This document shows positions 48,937-55,660 of a stretch of 55,660 nt of DNA, piece by piece. Origin of the DNA: Halorhodospira abdelmalekii (lineage in GTDB: Bacteria > Pseudomonadota > Gammaproteobacteria > Nitrococcales > Halorhodospiraceae); assembly GCF_016583625.1 (NCBI RefSeq), contig NZ_NRRN01000019.1:1-55660 (forward strand), written 5' to 3'. The notes beneath the pieces were generated by a model, which had not been told where the DNA came from, searched no databases, and worked only from the letters and a program-made list of their open reading frames with translations. Positions within the stretch are counted from its first letter, which is position 1. Each line of letters starts with the position of its first letter. Position numbers and translations under genes: made by a program.

Positions 48937-50404
48937 GGGATACCCTCCTGCCGTCGGGCTCGTAGTCGATGCGCAGTTCACGGTCGATATGCACCGTCAC
49001 TTCCTGGCCGGCTGGGGTGAAGATGGCGTCGAAGTGGTTCTCCTGGCGCCGGCGCAGCCACTCTAGGACCTCCTCGGCAGCGCCCGAGGCGGCCCGACCG
49101 CCGATGAACCGGCCCGTATCACCGTCGATGATCGTCTGCGTAAAGCCTTGCTGGCCGATCATGGTCTCCGTCTCGGCCTGGGCCAGCGCCTCCGATGCGG
49201 CTTGGCCCGCTGCAAGAAAGCCAGCCTGGGCCAGGAACGCTGGGGCATTGCTTACTCGGTCGCCGGCGATACAGGGCACACCCTGCGGGTCGGTGATATA
49301 GCCAATCGGCGGGTTGGCCGGATCGCCTTCGCCCATTCGCTCCCCGGAGGCCTTCGCGACCTTACCGCTTCCATCCGTTGCCTCGGCGGTGCGCACAGAG
49401 CCGTCGCCTGGATCGGGGAAGGTGCGTGTGGTGCCATCTTCAAAGAGGAACGTGGCGCTGTGGAGCGTGCCGCGTACACAGGAGAGGGTCCAATCGCCGA
49501 AGGCGGTGCCGCTGAGGATCATGCCTTCCAGGCCAGGGATCTCCATATCATTCGCGGCCAGGTTCTCGCTGCCGACGACCACCTTAAACGGTGCCGCATC
49601 CTCGACCGAGCCCTCGCGCGGGATGCGGCCGATCAGGGCGGTCAGTGTACTTGAGCCCATGAGCATGCTATTGCGTGGCACCGTGTAGACGGCGAGTTCC
49701 TCCGGATCCGCATCGGCCCGTTGAGTCTCGGTGGGTTCGGTCTCTTCTGAGGCGCTGGCATCGGCCTCGGGGCCCGTCCACGCCTGGTGCGGAGGGCCCG
49801 AGCCGTCGTCTGTCGCAGGTGAAGCATCCAGCGGATCGATCCAGGTCAGTTGCTCAGCGGTTGTCGACGGCGAGCCGCGCTCCGCCTCGGGGTCCCGGGT
49901 CAAATCGGACGGTCGCAGTCCATCCTCGATCGGAGCGTCCTCGTCCTCAGCTTCCCCCATCAAGCCAAGCGGCTGCTCATCGGGCGCAAGACCGAGCCCA
50001 ACGGGCCAATCGGTCTCATCCGCCGCCTCTTCTTCTTGTTTCTCGGCCTCCTTCACGCGAGTGGTCAGCTGTTCAATGCGGCCCATGAGCGCCTCGTGGC
50101 GCTCTTCGGCGTGCGCATCGGGACGCTCCGCCTCCTCCTCAACCTCTTCCAGCGCCTGCTCCATGGCCTTAAGCTGCTGCTCAAGGCGCCGATTCTGCGC
50201 GGTGAGCATGCGGATCGTATCCGCCTGTGTGTCTACATCCGCTGGATCCATCGCCTCTCCGGGGCCGAGCTCATCGGGATGAGCGACGGTGGCTGACTCC
50301 GGCGTCTCCTCCTCGCCACCGACCAGGATGACAACGAGCAACAGGAAGCCGACAAGACCGCCGAGGATCGGGAGTAAGCGGTTGCTGCGGGTCTTGCTCG
50401 CCAT
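48845..50404 (-). CDS. TIGR03752 (PFL_4705) family protein, VirB10/TraB-like
   Basis: A 519-aa protein with an N-terminal membrane anchor (LLPILGGLVGFLLLVVILVGG, residues 10-30), a coiled coil about 62-125 (QNRRLEQQLKAMEQALEEVEEEAE) and a polar linker. The C-terminal TrbI/VirB10 barrel starts near 235 (VYTVPRNSMLMGSSTLTALIGRIP). Spans both membranes as the scaffold of the channel. The linker is very acidic. It overlaps the VirB9-like gene by one base. Confidence 0.9.
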   Translation of the reverse strand: MASKTRSNRLLPILGGLVGFLLLVVILVGGEEETPESATVAHPDELGPGEAMDPADVDTQADTIRMLTAQNRRLEQQLKAMEQALEEVEEEAERPDAHAEERHEALMGRIEQLTTRVKEAEKQEEEAADETDWPVGLGLAPDEQPLGLMGEAEDEDAPIEDGLRPSDLTRDPEAERGSPSTTAEQLTWIDPLDASPATDDGSGPPHQAWTGPEADASASEETEPTETQRADADPEELAVYTVPRNSMLMGSSTLTALIGRIPREGSVEDAAPFKVVVGSENLAANDMEIPGLEGMILSGTAFGDWTLSCVRGTLHSATFLFEDGTTRTFPDPGDGSVRTAEATDGSGKVAKASGERMGEGDPANPPIGYITDPQGVPCIAGDRVSNAPAFLAQAGFLAAGQAASEALAQAETETMIGQQGFTQTIIDGDTGRFIGGRAASGAAEEVLEWLRRRQENHFDAIFTPAGQEVTVHIDRELRIDYEPDGRRVSHDQRPDLQRSLSNQPFERGEHHTARPDRLD

Positions 50405-51366
50405 TACCGACGCCCCCAGAAGCTCTCCTCAAACGGACGATCCGAGATCAGGTAGACCGCCGTGGTGTCGGCCTCGTGGCCGGCCCCCTGCAACCGGGCG
50501 TGCTGAAAGGTCGCTGCGAGCCAATCGCCGCGTAAGGATCGAGGATCGAGTACCACGGGTTCGAAGGTTTGGTTGGTCAGTCGGACCGCCGTGATGTGAT
50601 AACCACCCCCGCTCCAGGCGGCGATCGGTTCGGCTTCGATACGCGCGCCCCGTACCAGGGCGATCGACGCATCGTCGACGCCCACCGACCGAATCCCGGG
50701 ATGCGCAGGCCGCAGCCGCTCGGGAGCGTAGAGGTTCTGCGCGGCGTAGCGTGTGAGCGTGACGTAATCGACGATCGGTGGCTTGCCGCCGCTGGGATGC
50801 GCTTCGGCGGGCTCGGCATCGGCCGCCGCATCTTGCGCTTCGTCATGGATGATGAGCTCACGCCCAGGCCCGTCCTCGCGCGCCTCCACATCGAGCATGA
50901 AGGAGCGTCCGGTGTGCGGCTCCTCGACCAGAGTTCGTTTGGCCTCGAACGCCTCGGTCGGCTGGAGATAGAGCACGCCTTCGCGGGAGAGTACGCGCAG
51001 GCGGTCGTTGAGGGCCGGCGGAATGCCGATGCGTGCTTGGTCGACCGGCAGGCGTACGATCCGCTCCCCCTGAACGGGCAGGATCACCCGGATCGGAGTG
51101 CCATCCCAGACCACGCGCTCCGGGGCAGCCCCCCCTTGCGAGGCGGGCTGCTTCGGCGAGGTGAGCGCACCGGCGGCGTCGGCCGCAGGCTCCCTGGCTC
51201 CAGGCGTTTCACCGGATTCGCCCTCGGAAGCTGCATCCGCGGGTTGCTCGGCCTCAGAGTCCGTCTTGAACTCCGGTAGGGGCAGCGAAAACGCATCCTC
51301 CCCGGCCGTGGCGAAAACCGGCGCCAGGCCCAACGCGATCGCACTGGTTAGTGTTCGGGCTCGCAC
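50404..51366 (-). CDS. TIGR03749 (PFL_4704) family protein, VirB9/TraK-like
   Basis: A 320-aa protein, start GTG 51366 overlapping the upstream lipoprotein gene. Signal peptide ALGLAPVFATA, then an acidic linker. The conserved domain reads ERVVWDGTPIRVILPVQGERIVRLPVDQARIGIP, LRVLSREGVLYLQPTEAFEAKRTLVEE. The C terminus has ITAVRLTNQTFEPVVLDPRSLRGDWLAATFQHARL. Outer-membrane-proximal part of the core complex. Confidence 0.9.
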   Translation of the reverse strand: MRARTLTSAIALGLAPVFATAGEDAFSLPLPEFKTDSEAEQPADAASEGESGETPGAREPAADAAGALTSPKQPASQGGAAPERVVWDGTPIRVILPVQGERIVRLPVDQARIGIPPALNDRLRVLSREGVLYLQPTEAFEAKRTLVEEPHTGRSFMLDVEAREDGPGRELIIHDEAQDAAADAEPAEAHPSGGKPPIVDYVTLTRYAAQNLYAPERLRPAHPGIRSVGVDDASIALVRGARIEAEPIAAWSGGGYHITAVRLTNQTFEPVVLDPRSLRGDWLAATFQHARLQGAGHEADTTAVYLISDRPFEESFWGRR

Positions 51367-51668
51367 CGTTGACCTCCGATGTAGTAGACGATCCGCTCAG
51401 GAGCTTGCGAGAGGTCGGCCCAGACCCAACGACGGCCCTCAAGCATGGCCTCACAGGAGCGCTCGGAGGGCATTTCCGCCTCCTCCGGCTCGCCCCGCTT
51501 CTTTTGCTTCGTTTCAGTCGGCGCCTCTGCCCCGACCTCCTGGGTCGCCGCCTCCGGCTCGTCAGAGACCTCCGGGGACGCAGACGGCGCACTGGAGCAG
51601 CCGGCAAGGATCCCGCACCCCCCGATGAGGGCCACCACTAGAGGCTTTACCGAATCGAACGGCCTCAC
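51348..51668 (-). CDS. small lipoprotein (106 aa)
   Basis: Start GTG 51668, overlapping the stop of the coiled-coil protein gene (GTGA). The signal sequence SVKPLVVALIGGCGILAGCSS ends with a lipobox LAGC. After an acidic spacer it ends with RSCEAMLEGRRWVWADLSQAPERIVYYIGGQRCEPEH, with two cysteines. It is placed between the PilL/coiled-coil genes and the VirB9-like gene. Possibly an outer-membrane accessory of the channel. Family not recognised. Confidence 0.7.
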   Translation of the reverse strand: MRPFDSVKPLVVALIGGCGILAGCSSAPSASPEVSDEPEAATQEVGAEAPTETKQKKRGEPEEAEMPSERSCEAMLEGRRWVWADLSQAPERIVYYIGGQRCEPEH

Positions 51669-52570
51669 GGGTGTGCCTCCTCGACTTGGAGCGCATGCAG
51701 AGTGCCGTCGCGGTGGCGAAGCACCGCAACCTCGGCTTCCGGATCCACCGTACTGACCCGCCAACGGGTGTCGCCGACGGCCTCGCCGGGGCGATAGCGT
51801 GCCGCTTCCCCGTCCTGAGCCAGGATGATCAGCGTTGAGCCAGCCCAATGCTCGAAACCGAGCAGACGAGCCTCTTCCAGCTCGGGCTGCTCTGGGGCCT
51901 TTTCCAGTGCCGTAAGGCGATCATCCAGGCTGTCGAGCCGTGCTTCACTGACCCCGGGAATCTTCTGCTCCAGCGCCTTGAGTTCAGCAGCCAGATCCTC
52001 AGCGCGCTGCTCCACCCGGGTGATGTGCTCGGTCGAGGGCAGTCGTGTAAGCGCCTCCTCATGGGCCTCGAGAGCCTGCTCGATCTCCTGCAGGCCGATC
52101 TCCTGGGCCTGCTCCAGAGCGGCCATCGCCTGCTCCCGGTCCTCGGCTGCTTCATACAGCCGTGTGTCGAGCTCCTGCTCCAGGGCGCCTATCCGCTGCA
52201 CGATTTCGGCCAGCTCGGGGGCAGGTTGGGCATCATCCGTCTCCTCATCGTCCGAGGCGAGCCCGAGACCGAGGGCGAAGAGCACGACCAGAGCGCCTGC
52301 TCCAGCGAGCGCAAGGAGCTTGATTCGAGATCCGCCGCTGGCTGAGGCAGTCTCGCTATGATTCTGGCCCAAGCCCTCGCAGGCCTCCCCGAACATGGAC
52401 GCCTCAAGATCGGCCCCGTGGTCGGGTTCATTGCCGGATTCGCGGCCAGGGGGTTCCACGCTTCTGGACGGGTCGGATGCCGCATGCGATCCATCTACCG
52501 GTGCGGTGGCTTCGCTCTCTTCAGCCGACGGGGATTCGGCCGGTCGCTTCGTTCGGTTTCGCTGGCTCAT
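51665..52570 (-). CDS. coiled-coil inner-membrane protein (301 aa)
   Basis: Start ATG 52570 (MSQRNRTKRPAES), overlapping the pilL stop. A disordered cytoplasmic N terminus of about 85 residues precedes one membrane segment (KLLALAGAGALVVLFALGLGLA). A long coiled coil follows (about 125-245; LEQELDTRLYEAAEDREQAMAALEQAQEIGLQEIEQALEAHEEAL), then a small C-terminal domain (GSTLIILAQDGEAARYRPGEAVGDTRWRVSTVDPEAEVAVLRHRDG) like those of type II secretion or pilus proteins (GspC/PilP-like). A pilus or TraP-like role is inferred. Confidence 0.65.
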   Translation of the reverse strand: MSQRNRTKRPAESPSAEESEATAPVDGSHAASDPSRSVEPPGRESGNEPDHGADLEASMFGEACEGLGQNHSETASASGGSRIKLLALAGAGALVVLFALGLGLASDDEETDDAQPAPELAEIVQRIGALEQELDTRLYEAAEDREQAMAALEQAQEIGLQEIEQALEAHEEALTRLPSTEHITRVEQRAEDLAAELKALEQKIPGVSEARLDSLDDRLTALEKAPEQPELEEARLLGFEHWAGSTLIILAQDGEAARYRPGEAVGDTRWRVSTVDPEAEVAVLRHRDGTLHALQVEEAHP

Positions 52571-53253
52571 CGGGTCACCTCGTTGAACCAAGACTCGGCC
52601 TTGTCCGGATCGCGCGCCGCAATCTCTTCAGAGGGGGGGATCTCCAGCGTGGCGCCTGCTATGAGCCGATTCGGGTCGCCGCGGATGAAGGCTTGAGGAT
52701 TGGCCTCGTACACCGCCTGGCTCGCGGCCTTCGGCTGTTTCGGTTCCACACGGGCCGCGATCTGATAGAGGCTGGCGCCGCGGGCAACTGGCCCGAAGGT
52801 GCGTGGCTCGACGGGGGCTGCCTGTTCGCCAGTCAGCCGCTCGGCGCTCGCCTCAGCGCCCTCGCGGTAAGGTGATTTCGGCTCGAAGGCCACGGTGCGT
52901 GCAACCGGGTCGACAAGCAGCCGCCAGGGCGGACCGCTCAAGGTCTTGAGGGCCTTGTATAGGGGCATGGGCCCCAGTTCGCGGTGGACCTCAGGCAGGG
53001 GGCGGCTGGTCAGAACCGACGTGGCCGAGAGTTCTTGGAACGCATAACCACTCGGCTTGAGCAAATGCTCCAAGGCCTCACCAACGGTCACGATCTCCTG
53101 AGGAAACGTGATCTGCACAACGGCCTCAAGCGGCTGAGCCTGCGCTTCGGTCGGGGCGGCCTCGACGCTGGAGTAGCGCCCGACCTGCTCCTTGGCATCG
53201 GCAAGAGCCGGGGTCATGGCTGTGATCACAGCTGCGATCATGAGAGCACGCAT
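52567..53253 (-). CDS. PilL-like protein (TIGR03748 family)
   Basis: A 228-aa protein. Start ATG 53253 chosen because it is 9 bases after GAGG; ATG 53262 directly touches it. Signal peptide MRALMIAAVITAMTPALA. The core (VVQITFPQEIVTVGEALEHLLKPSGYAFQELSATSVLTSRPLPEVHRELGPMPLYKALKTLSGPPWRLLVD) is typical of PilL of PFGI-1-type elements. The C-terminal part (GASLYQIAARVEPKQPKAASQAVYEANPQAFIRGDPNRLIAGATLEIP) is FimV/LysM-like. First gene of the minus-strand T4SS operon. Confidence 0.85.
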   Translation of the reverse strand: MRALMIAAVITAMTPALADAKEQVGRYSSVEAAPTEAQAQPLEAVVQITFPQEIVTVGEALEHLLKPSGYAFQELSATSVLTSRPLPEVHRELGPMPLYKALKTLSGPPWRLLVDPVARTVAFEPKSPYREGAEASAERLTGEQAAPVEPRTFGPVARGASLYQIAARVEPKQPKAASQAVYEANPQAFIRGDPNRLIAGATLEIPPSEEIAARDPDKAESWFNEVTR

Positions 53254-53262
53254 GCAGCACAT

Positions 53263-53627
53263 CCTCAGCGCTCCAAAGCAGTGGGTCGATCTAGGTTGCC
53301 GCGCGACGCGAAGGTCGTGTCGGCAAAACTCAGCCTCGCTCGGTGGGAGTTTTCTTGGCAGCGCGCAAAGGGCGCCGAAAGGGCAAGGGAAGGGCTATAA
53401 GGGAAGGGGGGTTGAAGGGTACGGGGCCTAGCTACACAGAAAGGGCAAAGGGCCATCCGTGAAAGGGCCAGTGGTCTCTGCGCAGCTTCAGAGGATCCGG
53501 CCGGAGCGTGATTGGGCCCTTTTCTGCTCCGGTACGCCAGCCATACGACCGACCTGCGCCTTAATCGGCGGCCTCGTGTGCCCGTGTGGCCTGCAATGGC
53601 AGCTAAGCACGCGGGAACCACCCTGGG
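53263..53627. other. upstream region of the minus-strand tra operon
   Basis: 365 bases between pilL and the DUF192 gene, both minus strand, without a supported gene. It should hold the pilL promoter; A-rich and G-rich runs (AAGGGCAAAGGG, AAGGGAAGGGGGG) are seen near 53380-53460 but I cannot fix promoter boxes. Confidence 0.4.
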
Positions 53628-54116
53628 TCATGGTGGATCAGCGCCCGAGTCGCGGGGATCGTCGCGCGATAAATCGATTTCGGTGCCGGACTTGATGCCA
53701 AGATCTTCCGCTCGCTCCGGATGCAGCTCCAGTGCTGCATCAACAGGCTGAGGCGGTCGGTATAGAGCGCGCCCAGGTTTCATGTGCTCAGTCGCGACGA
53801 TCGTGCCATCCGCGATCCATGCGATCACCAGAGGACAAGCGACATTCTCCATGTGAAAACTCGGCTGGCGTTGGTCCGGCCAAATGAACAGGATTTTCTC
53901 TGACCGGATCTGCTCAGGAGTCGCGTGCTGAAATCCTTGGGAGCGAGTGCGCGAGGTCTTCGCGATCCGCACGTCGACCCACTCTCCATCTATGCGGATG
54001 GACGCTTGCGGCCAATCCTCGACGGTCGACGGAGCGGGATCGCACACTAGGACGATGGCTAGTGCGAGCGTTGCAACCGTGAGCGCAAGGATGGCGCCTC
54101 TCATCGGTGTCTTCAT
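53628..54116 (-). CDS. DUF192 family exported protein
   Basis: A 162-aa protein: hydrophobic N terminus (GAILALTVATLALAIVLVC), then the DUF192 domain, SIRIDGEWVDVRIAKTSRTRSQGFQHATPEQIRSEKILFIWPDQRQPSFHMENVACPLVIAWIADGTIVATEHMKPG. DUF192 proteins are small exported beta-proteins of unknown role that are also found in GI-type ICEs near the tra genes. ATG 54116; an internal ATG at 54104 is possible. The usual second conserved region near the C terminus is present in weak form (VDAALELHPERAEDLGIKSGTEIDL). Confidence 0.8.
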   Translation of the reverse strand: MKTPMRGAILALTVATLALAIVLVCDPAPSTVEDWPQASIRIDGEWVDVRIAKTSRTRSQGFQHATPEQIRSEKILFIWPDQRQPSFHMENVACPLVIAWIADGTIVATEHMKPGRALYRPPQPVDAALELHPERAEDLGIKSGTEIDLSRDDPRDSGADPP

Positions 54117-54193
54117 CGCGCACGGGTGCCGGAATTGAGTGCCGTACAGCGTTCGCCAGCGCGCCAGAGGCCTGAACCTGGTGACAACGGCTG

Positions 54194-54430
54194 TTGTGCC
54201 TTGAAATACGGTCTATTCAGCGAGATCCTGCGCACGACCCACTTCGATACCACAAGTCAGAGCGCTCAACAATTCCGGGCTATGCTCTGAGGCAGATAGC
54301 GGAGGCGATTCAAGCTCAGCTTTTCAAGCTGAGTGATCACAGACCGCCAAGGCGTTATGCTCTCCTTCAGGCCCGGTTGGCGGTGCAGGAACTGGGCGAG
54401 CGTCTGAAGGCGGAAAGACGAGGTCGATAA
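54194..54430 (+). CDS. possible small protein (78 aa)
   Basis: Open frame starting only at a TTG. The last 50 residues (ALRQIAEAIQAQLFKLSDHRPPRRYALLQARLAVQELGERLKAERRGR) look like a coherent helical coding segment. The first 28 do not, so it may be a fragment or start later. No family is recognised. It lies in the transition from ICE to chromosome. Confidence 0.3.
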   Translation: MCLEIRSIQRDPAHDPLRYHKSERSTIPGYALRQIAEAIQAQLFKLSDHRPPRRYALLQARLAVQELGERLKAERRGR

Positions 54431-54543
54431 TATGGCCGGAGCGACCCTCCACAAGCGAGCGCACACGATGCCTCAGCTGCGCGAGGAGATTCGGTGAGGC
54501 TCTTTACCCCGCTCTCAGAGGCAACTGCGCCCCCTCTCGAAGC

Positions 54544-54565
54544 CCCCGAAGAGGCCTTTTCGGGG
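54544..54565. terminator. 22-base near-perfect palindrome
   Basis: CCCCGAAGAGG followed by CCTTTTCGGGG; one G.U pair, no spacer. Possible bidirectional terminator or insertion-site relic between the ICE and recC. Confidence 0.4.
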
Positions 54566-54607
54566 CCGTGTGCCAGCTTCTCGAGACACCAACCCCCGGG
54601 TACGCGA

Positions 54608-54664
54608 TTAGAAGGGCGTTACTCCAGCCTCGTGCAGAGAGGCAATTCGGCGCATGTTGTAGCC
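54608..54664 (-). pseudogene. second transposase C-terminal remnant
   Basis: The minus strand ends YNMRRIASLHEAGVTPF, the same as the remnant at 4863-4919 (YNMRRLAFLREAGVTPF), about 80% identical in DNA over 57 bases and in the same orientation. Upstream coding sequence is lost within a few codons. Confidence 0.5.
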
Positions 54665-54696
54665 CCGATCCTAACGATTCTTGAGCACGAGTCGCC

Positions 54697-55660
54697 ATGA
54701 TCCACACCCTCCCCGGCAACCGCCTTGAGCACTTGATCGACCCGCTCGCCACCCTGCTGGCGATGCCGGTCGATACCCCCCTGCAGCCCGATATCGTCAT
54801 GGTCCAGCACCCGGGCATGGCGCACTGGCTGAGCATGCGCCTGGCCGAACACCCGCAGCGGCGCATCGCGATGAACATCGAGTACCCGCTGCCGGTGAAT
54901 CAGATGTGGCGGCTGATTCGCGCACTGCTCGGCGATGACGAGGTGCCGGTCAGCTCCCCCTACCGGCGCGAGGTCTTGACCTGGCGACTCTACCGCCTCT
55001 TAGCGAGCCCGGCGGTGACCGATCACGACGCCTTCGCCGAACCGAACCGCTATTGGCAGCAGCAGCAGAGCGCGCGGCAGCAAGCGCTGCGCCGTTTTCA
55101 GCTCGCCGAGCAGCTGGCCGATCTCTATGAGCAGTATCAGCTCTACCGCCCCGACTGGATCTTCGATTGGGAGCGCGGCCGGGAGCAGCACTGGCAGGCG
55201 GCCCTGTGGCGACTCCTAACCGCCGAGCACGCTGCTCACCCACTGCGCCTGCTCGAACGTGCACAGGCGCGCATTGAGACCCCGGCGCAGCCCCTGCCGC
55301 AGCGCCTCTTTCTCTTCGGCATCAATACGCTCGCCCCAGTGTGGCTCGATTTCATGGCGGCGCTGGCCGAGCGCGGCGGCATCGACTTTCACCTCTTCTA
55401 TCTCAACCCCAGCGATGAGTACTGGGGCGATTTGGTCAGTGAGAAGCAGCAGGCGCGTCTCCGCGCCCAGTGGCTACGGTCTCACCCTGCGCAGGCCTCT
55501 GAGGACCTTGAGGACCCCGATCCACTGCTGCTAGAGGCCGGCAACCCGCTCCTCAGCGGCCTCGGCGAACAGGGGCAGCAGTTCGTCCGCCTGCTCAGTG
55601 GCGCAGCCAACCTCGAAACACCGCTCTTCTTAGAGCCCACGGATGAGACCCTGCTCGCAG
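54697..55660 (+). CDS. recC: RecC subunit of exonuclease V, 5' part (runs off the window)
   Basis: 321 codons are visible. N terminus MIHTLPGNRLEHLIDPLATL, VMVQHPGMAHWLSMRLAEHP, the helicase-like core PVNQMWRLIRALLG, YRREVLTWRLYRLL, QLADLYEQYQLYRPDWIFDW and the later LPQRLFLFGINTLAPVWLDFMAAL are characteristic of RecC. This is a normal chromosomal DNA-repair gene, and marks host sequence on the right of the element. Start ATG 54697. It is intact as far as seen. Confidence 0.93.
   Translation, partial: MIHTLPGNRLEHLIDPLATLLAMPVDTPLQPDIVMVQHPGMAHWLSMRLAEHPQRRIAMNIEYPLPVNQMWRLIRALLGDDEVPVSSPYRREVLTWRLYRLLASPAVTDHDAFAEPNRYWQQQQSARQQALRRFQLAEQLADLYEQYQLYRPDWIFDWERGREQHWQAALWRLLTAEHAAHPLRLLERAQARIETPAQPLPQRLFLFGINTLAPVWLDFMAALAERGGIDFHLFYLNPSDEYWGDLVSEKQQARLRAQWLRSHPAQASEDLEDPDPLLLEAGNPLLSGLGEQGQQFVRLLSGAANLETPLFLEPTDETLLA

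Noticed and set aside
4863-54664. 57-base repeat as ICE attachment sites
   Set aside because: The copies are only about 80% identical and encode a transposase end; true att cores should be identical and usually match a tRNA or host gene end.

Overview
The window is a chromosomally located integrative and conjugative element (ICE) of the PFGI-1/ICEHin1056 type (GI-type, type G T4SS, MobH relaxase) in a GC-rich gammaproteobacterium. Its proteins are strongly acidic, which fits a halophilic or haloalkaliphilic host such as a member of the Ectothiorhodospiraceae; that placement is inference. Host chromosome appears on the right, where recC begins at 54697 and runs off the window. No ICE integrase, tRNA gene or clear att site is visible.

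Layout. 1-6.3 kb: accessory/defence-like genes and debris, namely a gene 3' fragment, a 232-aa unknown protein convergent with an ADP-ribosylglycohydrolase, an HNH-nuclease fragment, an XRE regulator with a 327-aa partner, a HigBA-like toxin-antitoxin pair, a transposase remnant and a conserved 302-aa unknown. 6.4-13.2 kb (minus strand): replication, partition and mobilisation module (DnaC-like ATPase, replication protein, DUF2857 protein, ParB, ParA, MobH relaxase). 13.4-24.2 kb (plus strand): genes expected to help DNA establish after transfer (PH-domain protein, PFL_4669-family protein, SSB, lipoprotein, topoisomerase III, DUF3577 protein, ArdC-like antirestriction protein, RadC and small unknowns). 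24.8-31.5 kb (plus strand): the first T4SS operon, RAQPRD to TraG. 31.5-40.6 kb: a cargo/graveyard region with an hsdM-hicAB-hsdS relic, an ISL3 relic, a Tn3-type inverted-repeat cassette carrying a tyrosine recombinase and a FitAB-type TA pair, group II intron ends, a TnpB relic, a Fic protein and an IS4-like relic. 53.3-40.6 kb (minus strand): the second T4SS operon, PilL to the TIGR03747 family protein, including the VirB4 ATPase and the TraD coupling protein. 53.6-54.7 kb: a DUF192 protein, a second transposase remnant, then recC.

How the parts work together: the relaxase and TraD select and deliver DNA. The two convergent tra operons build the channel (VirB4 motor, VirB8/9/10-like core, TraG, lytic transglycosylase, pilus-related PilL). 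ParA/ParB and the replication genes maintain the element, and SSB, TopB, ArdC and RadC probably protect the incoming strand.

The most striking feature is a family of about 190-240-nt structured leaders placed directly in front of single genes between 19.1 and 23.8 kb. Five copies share a hairpin, a loop-to-downstream pseudoknot and a final hairpin that buries the ribosome binding site. Pairing is kept by compensatory base changes. They may belong to, or be related to, the published radC RNA motif, or act as single-stranded-DNA promoters; neither could be tested here.
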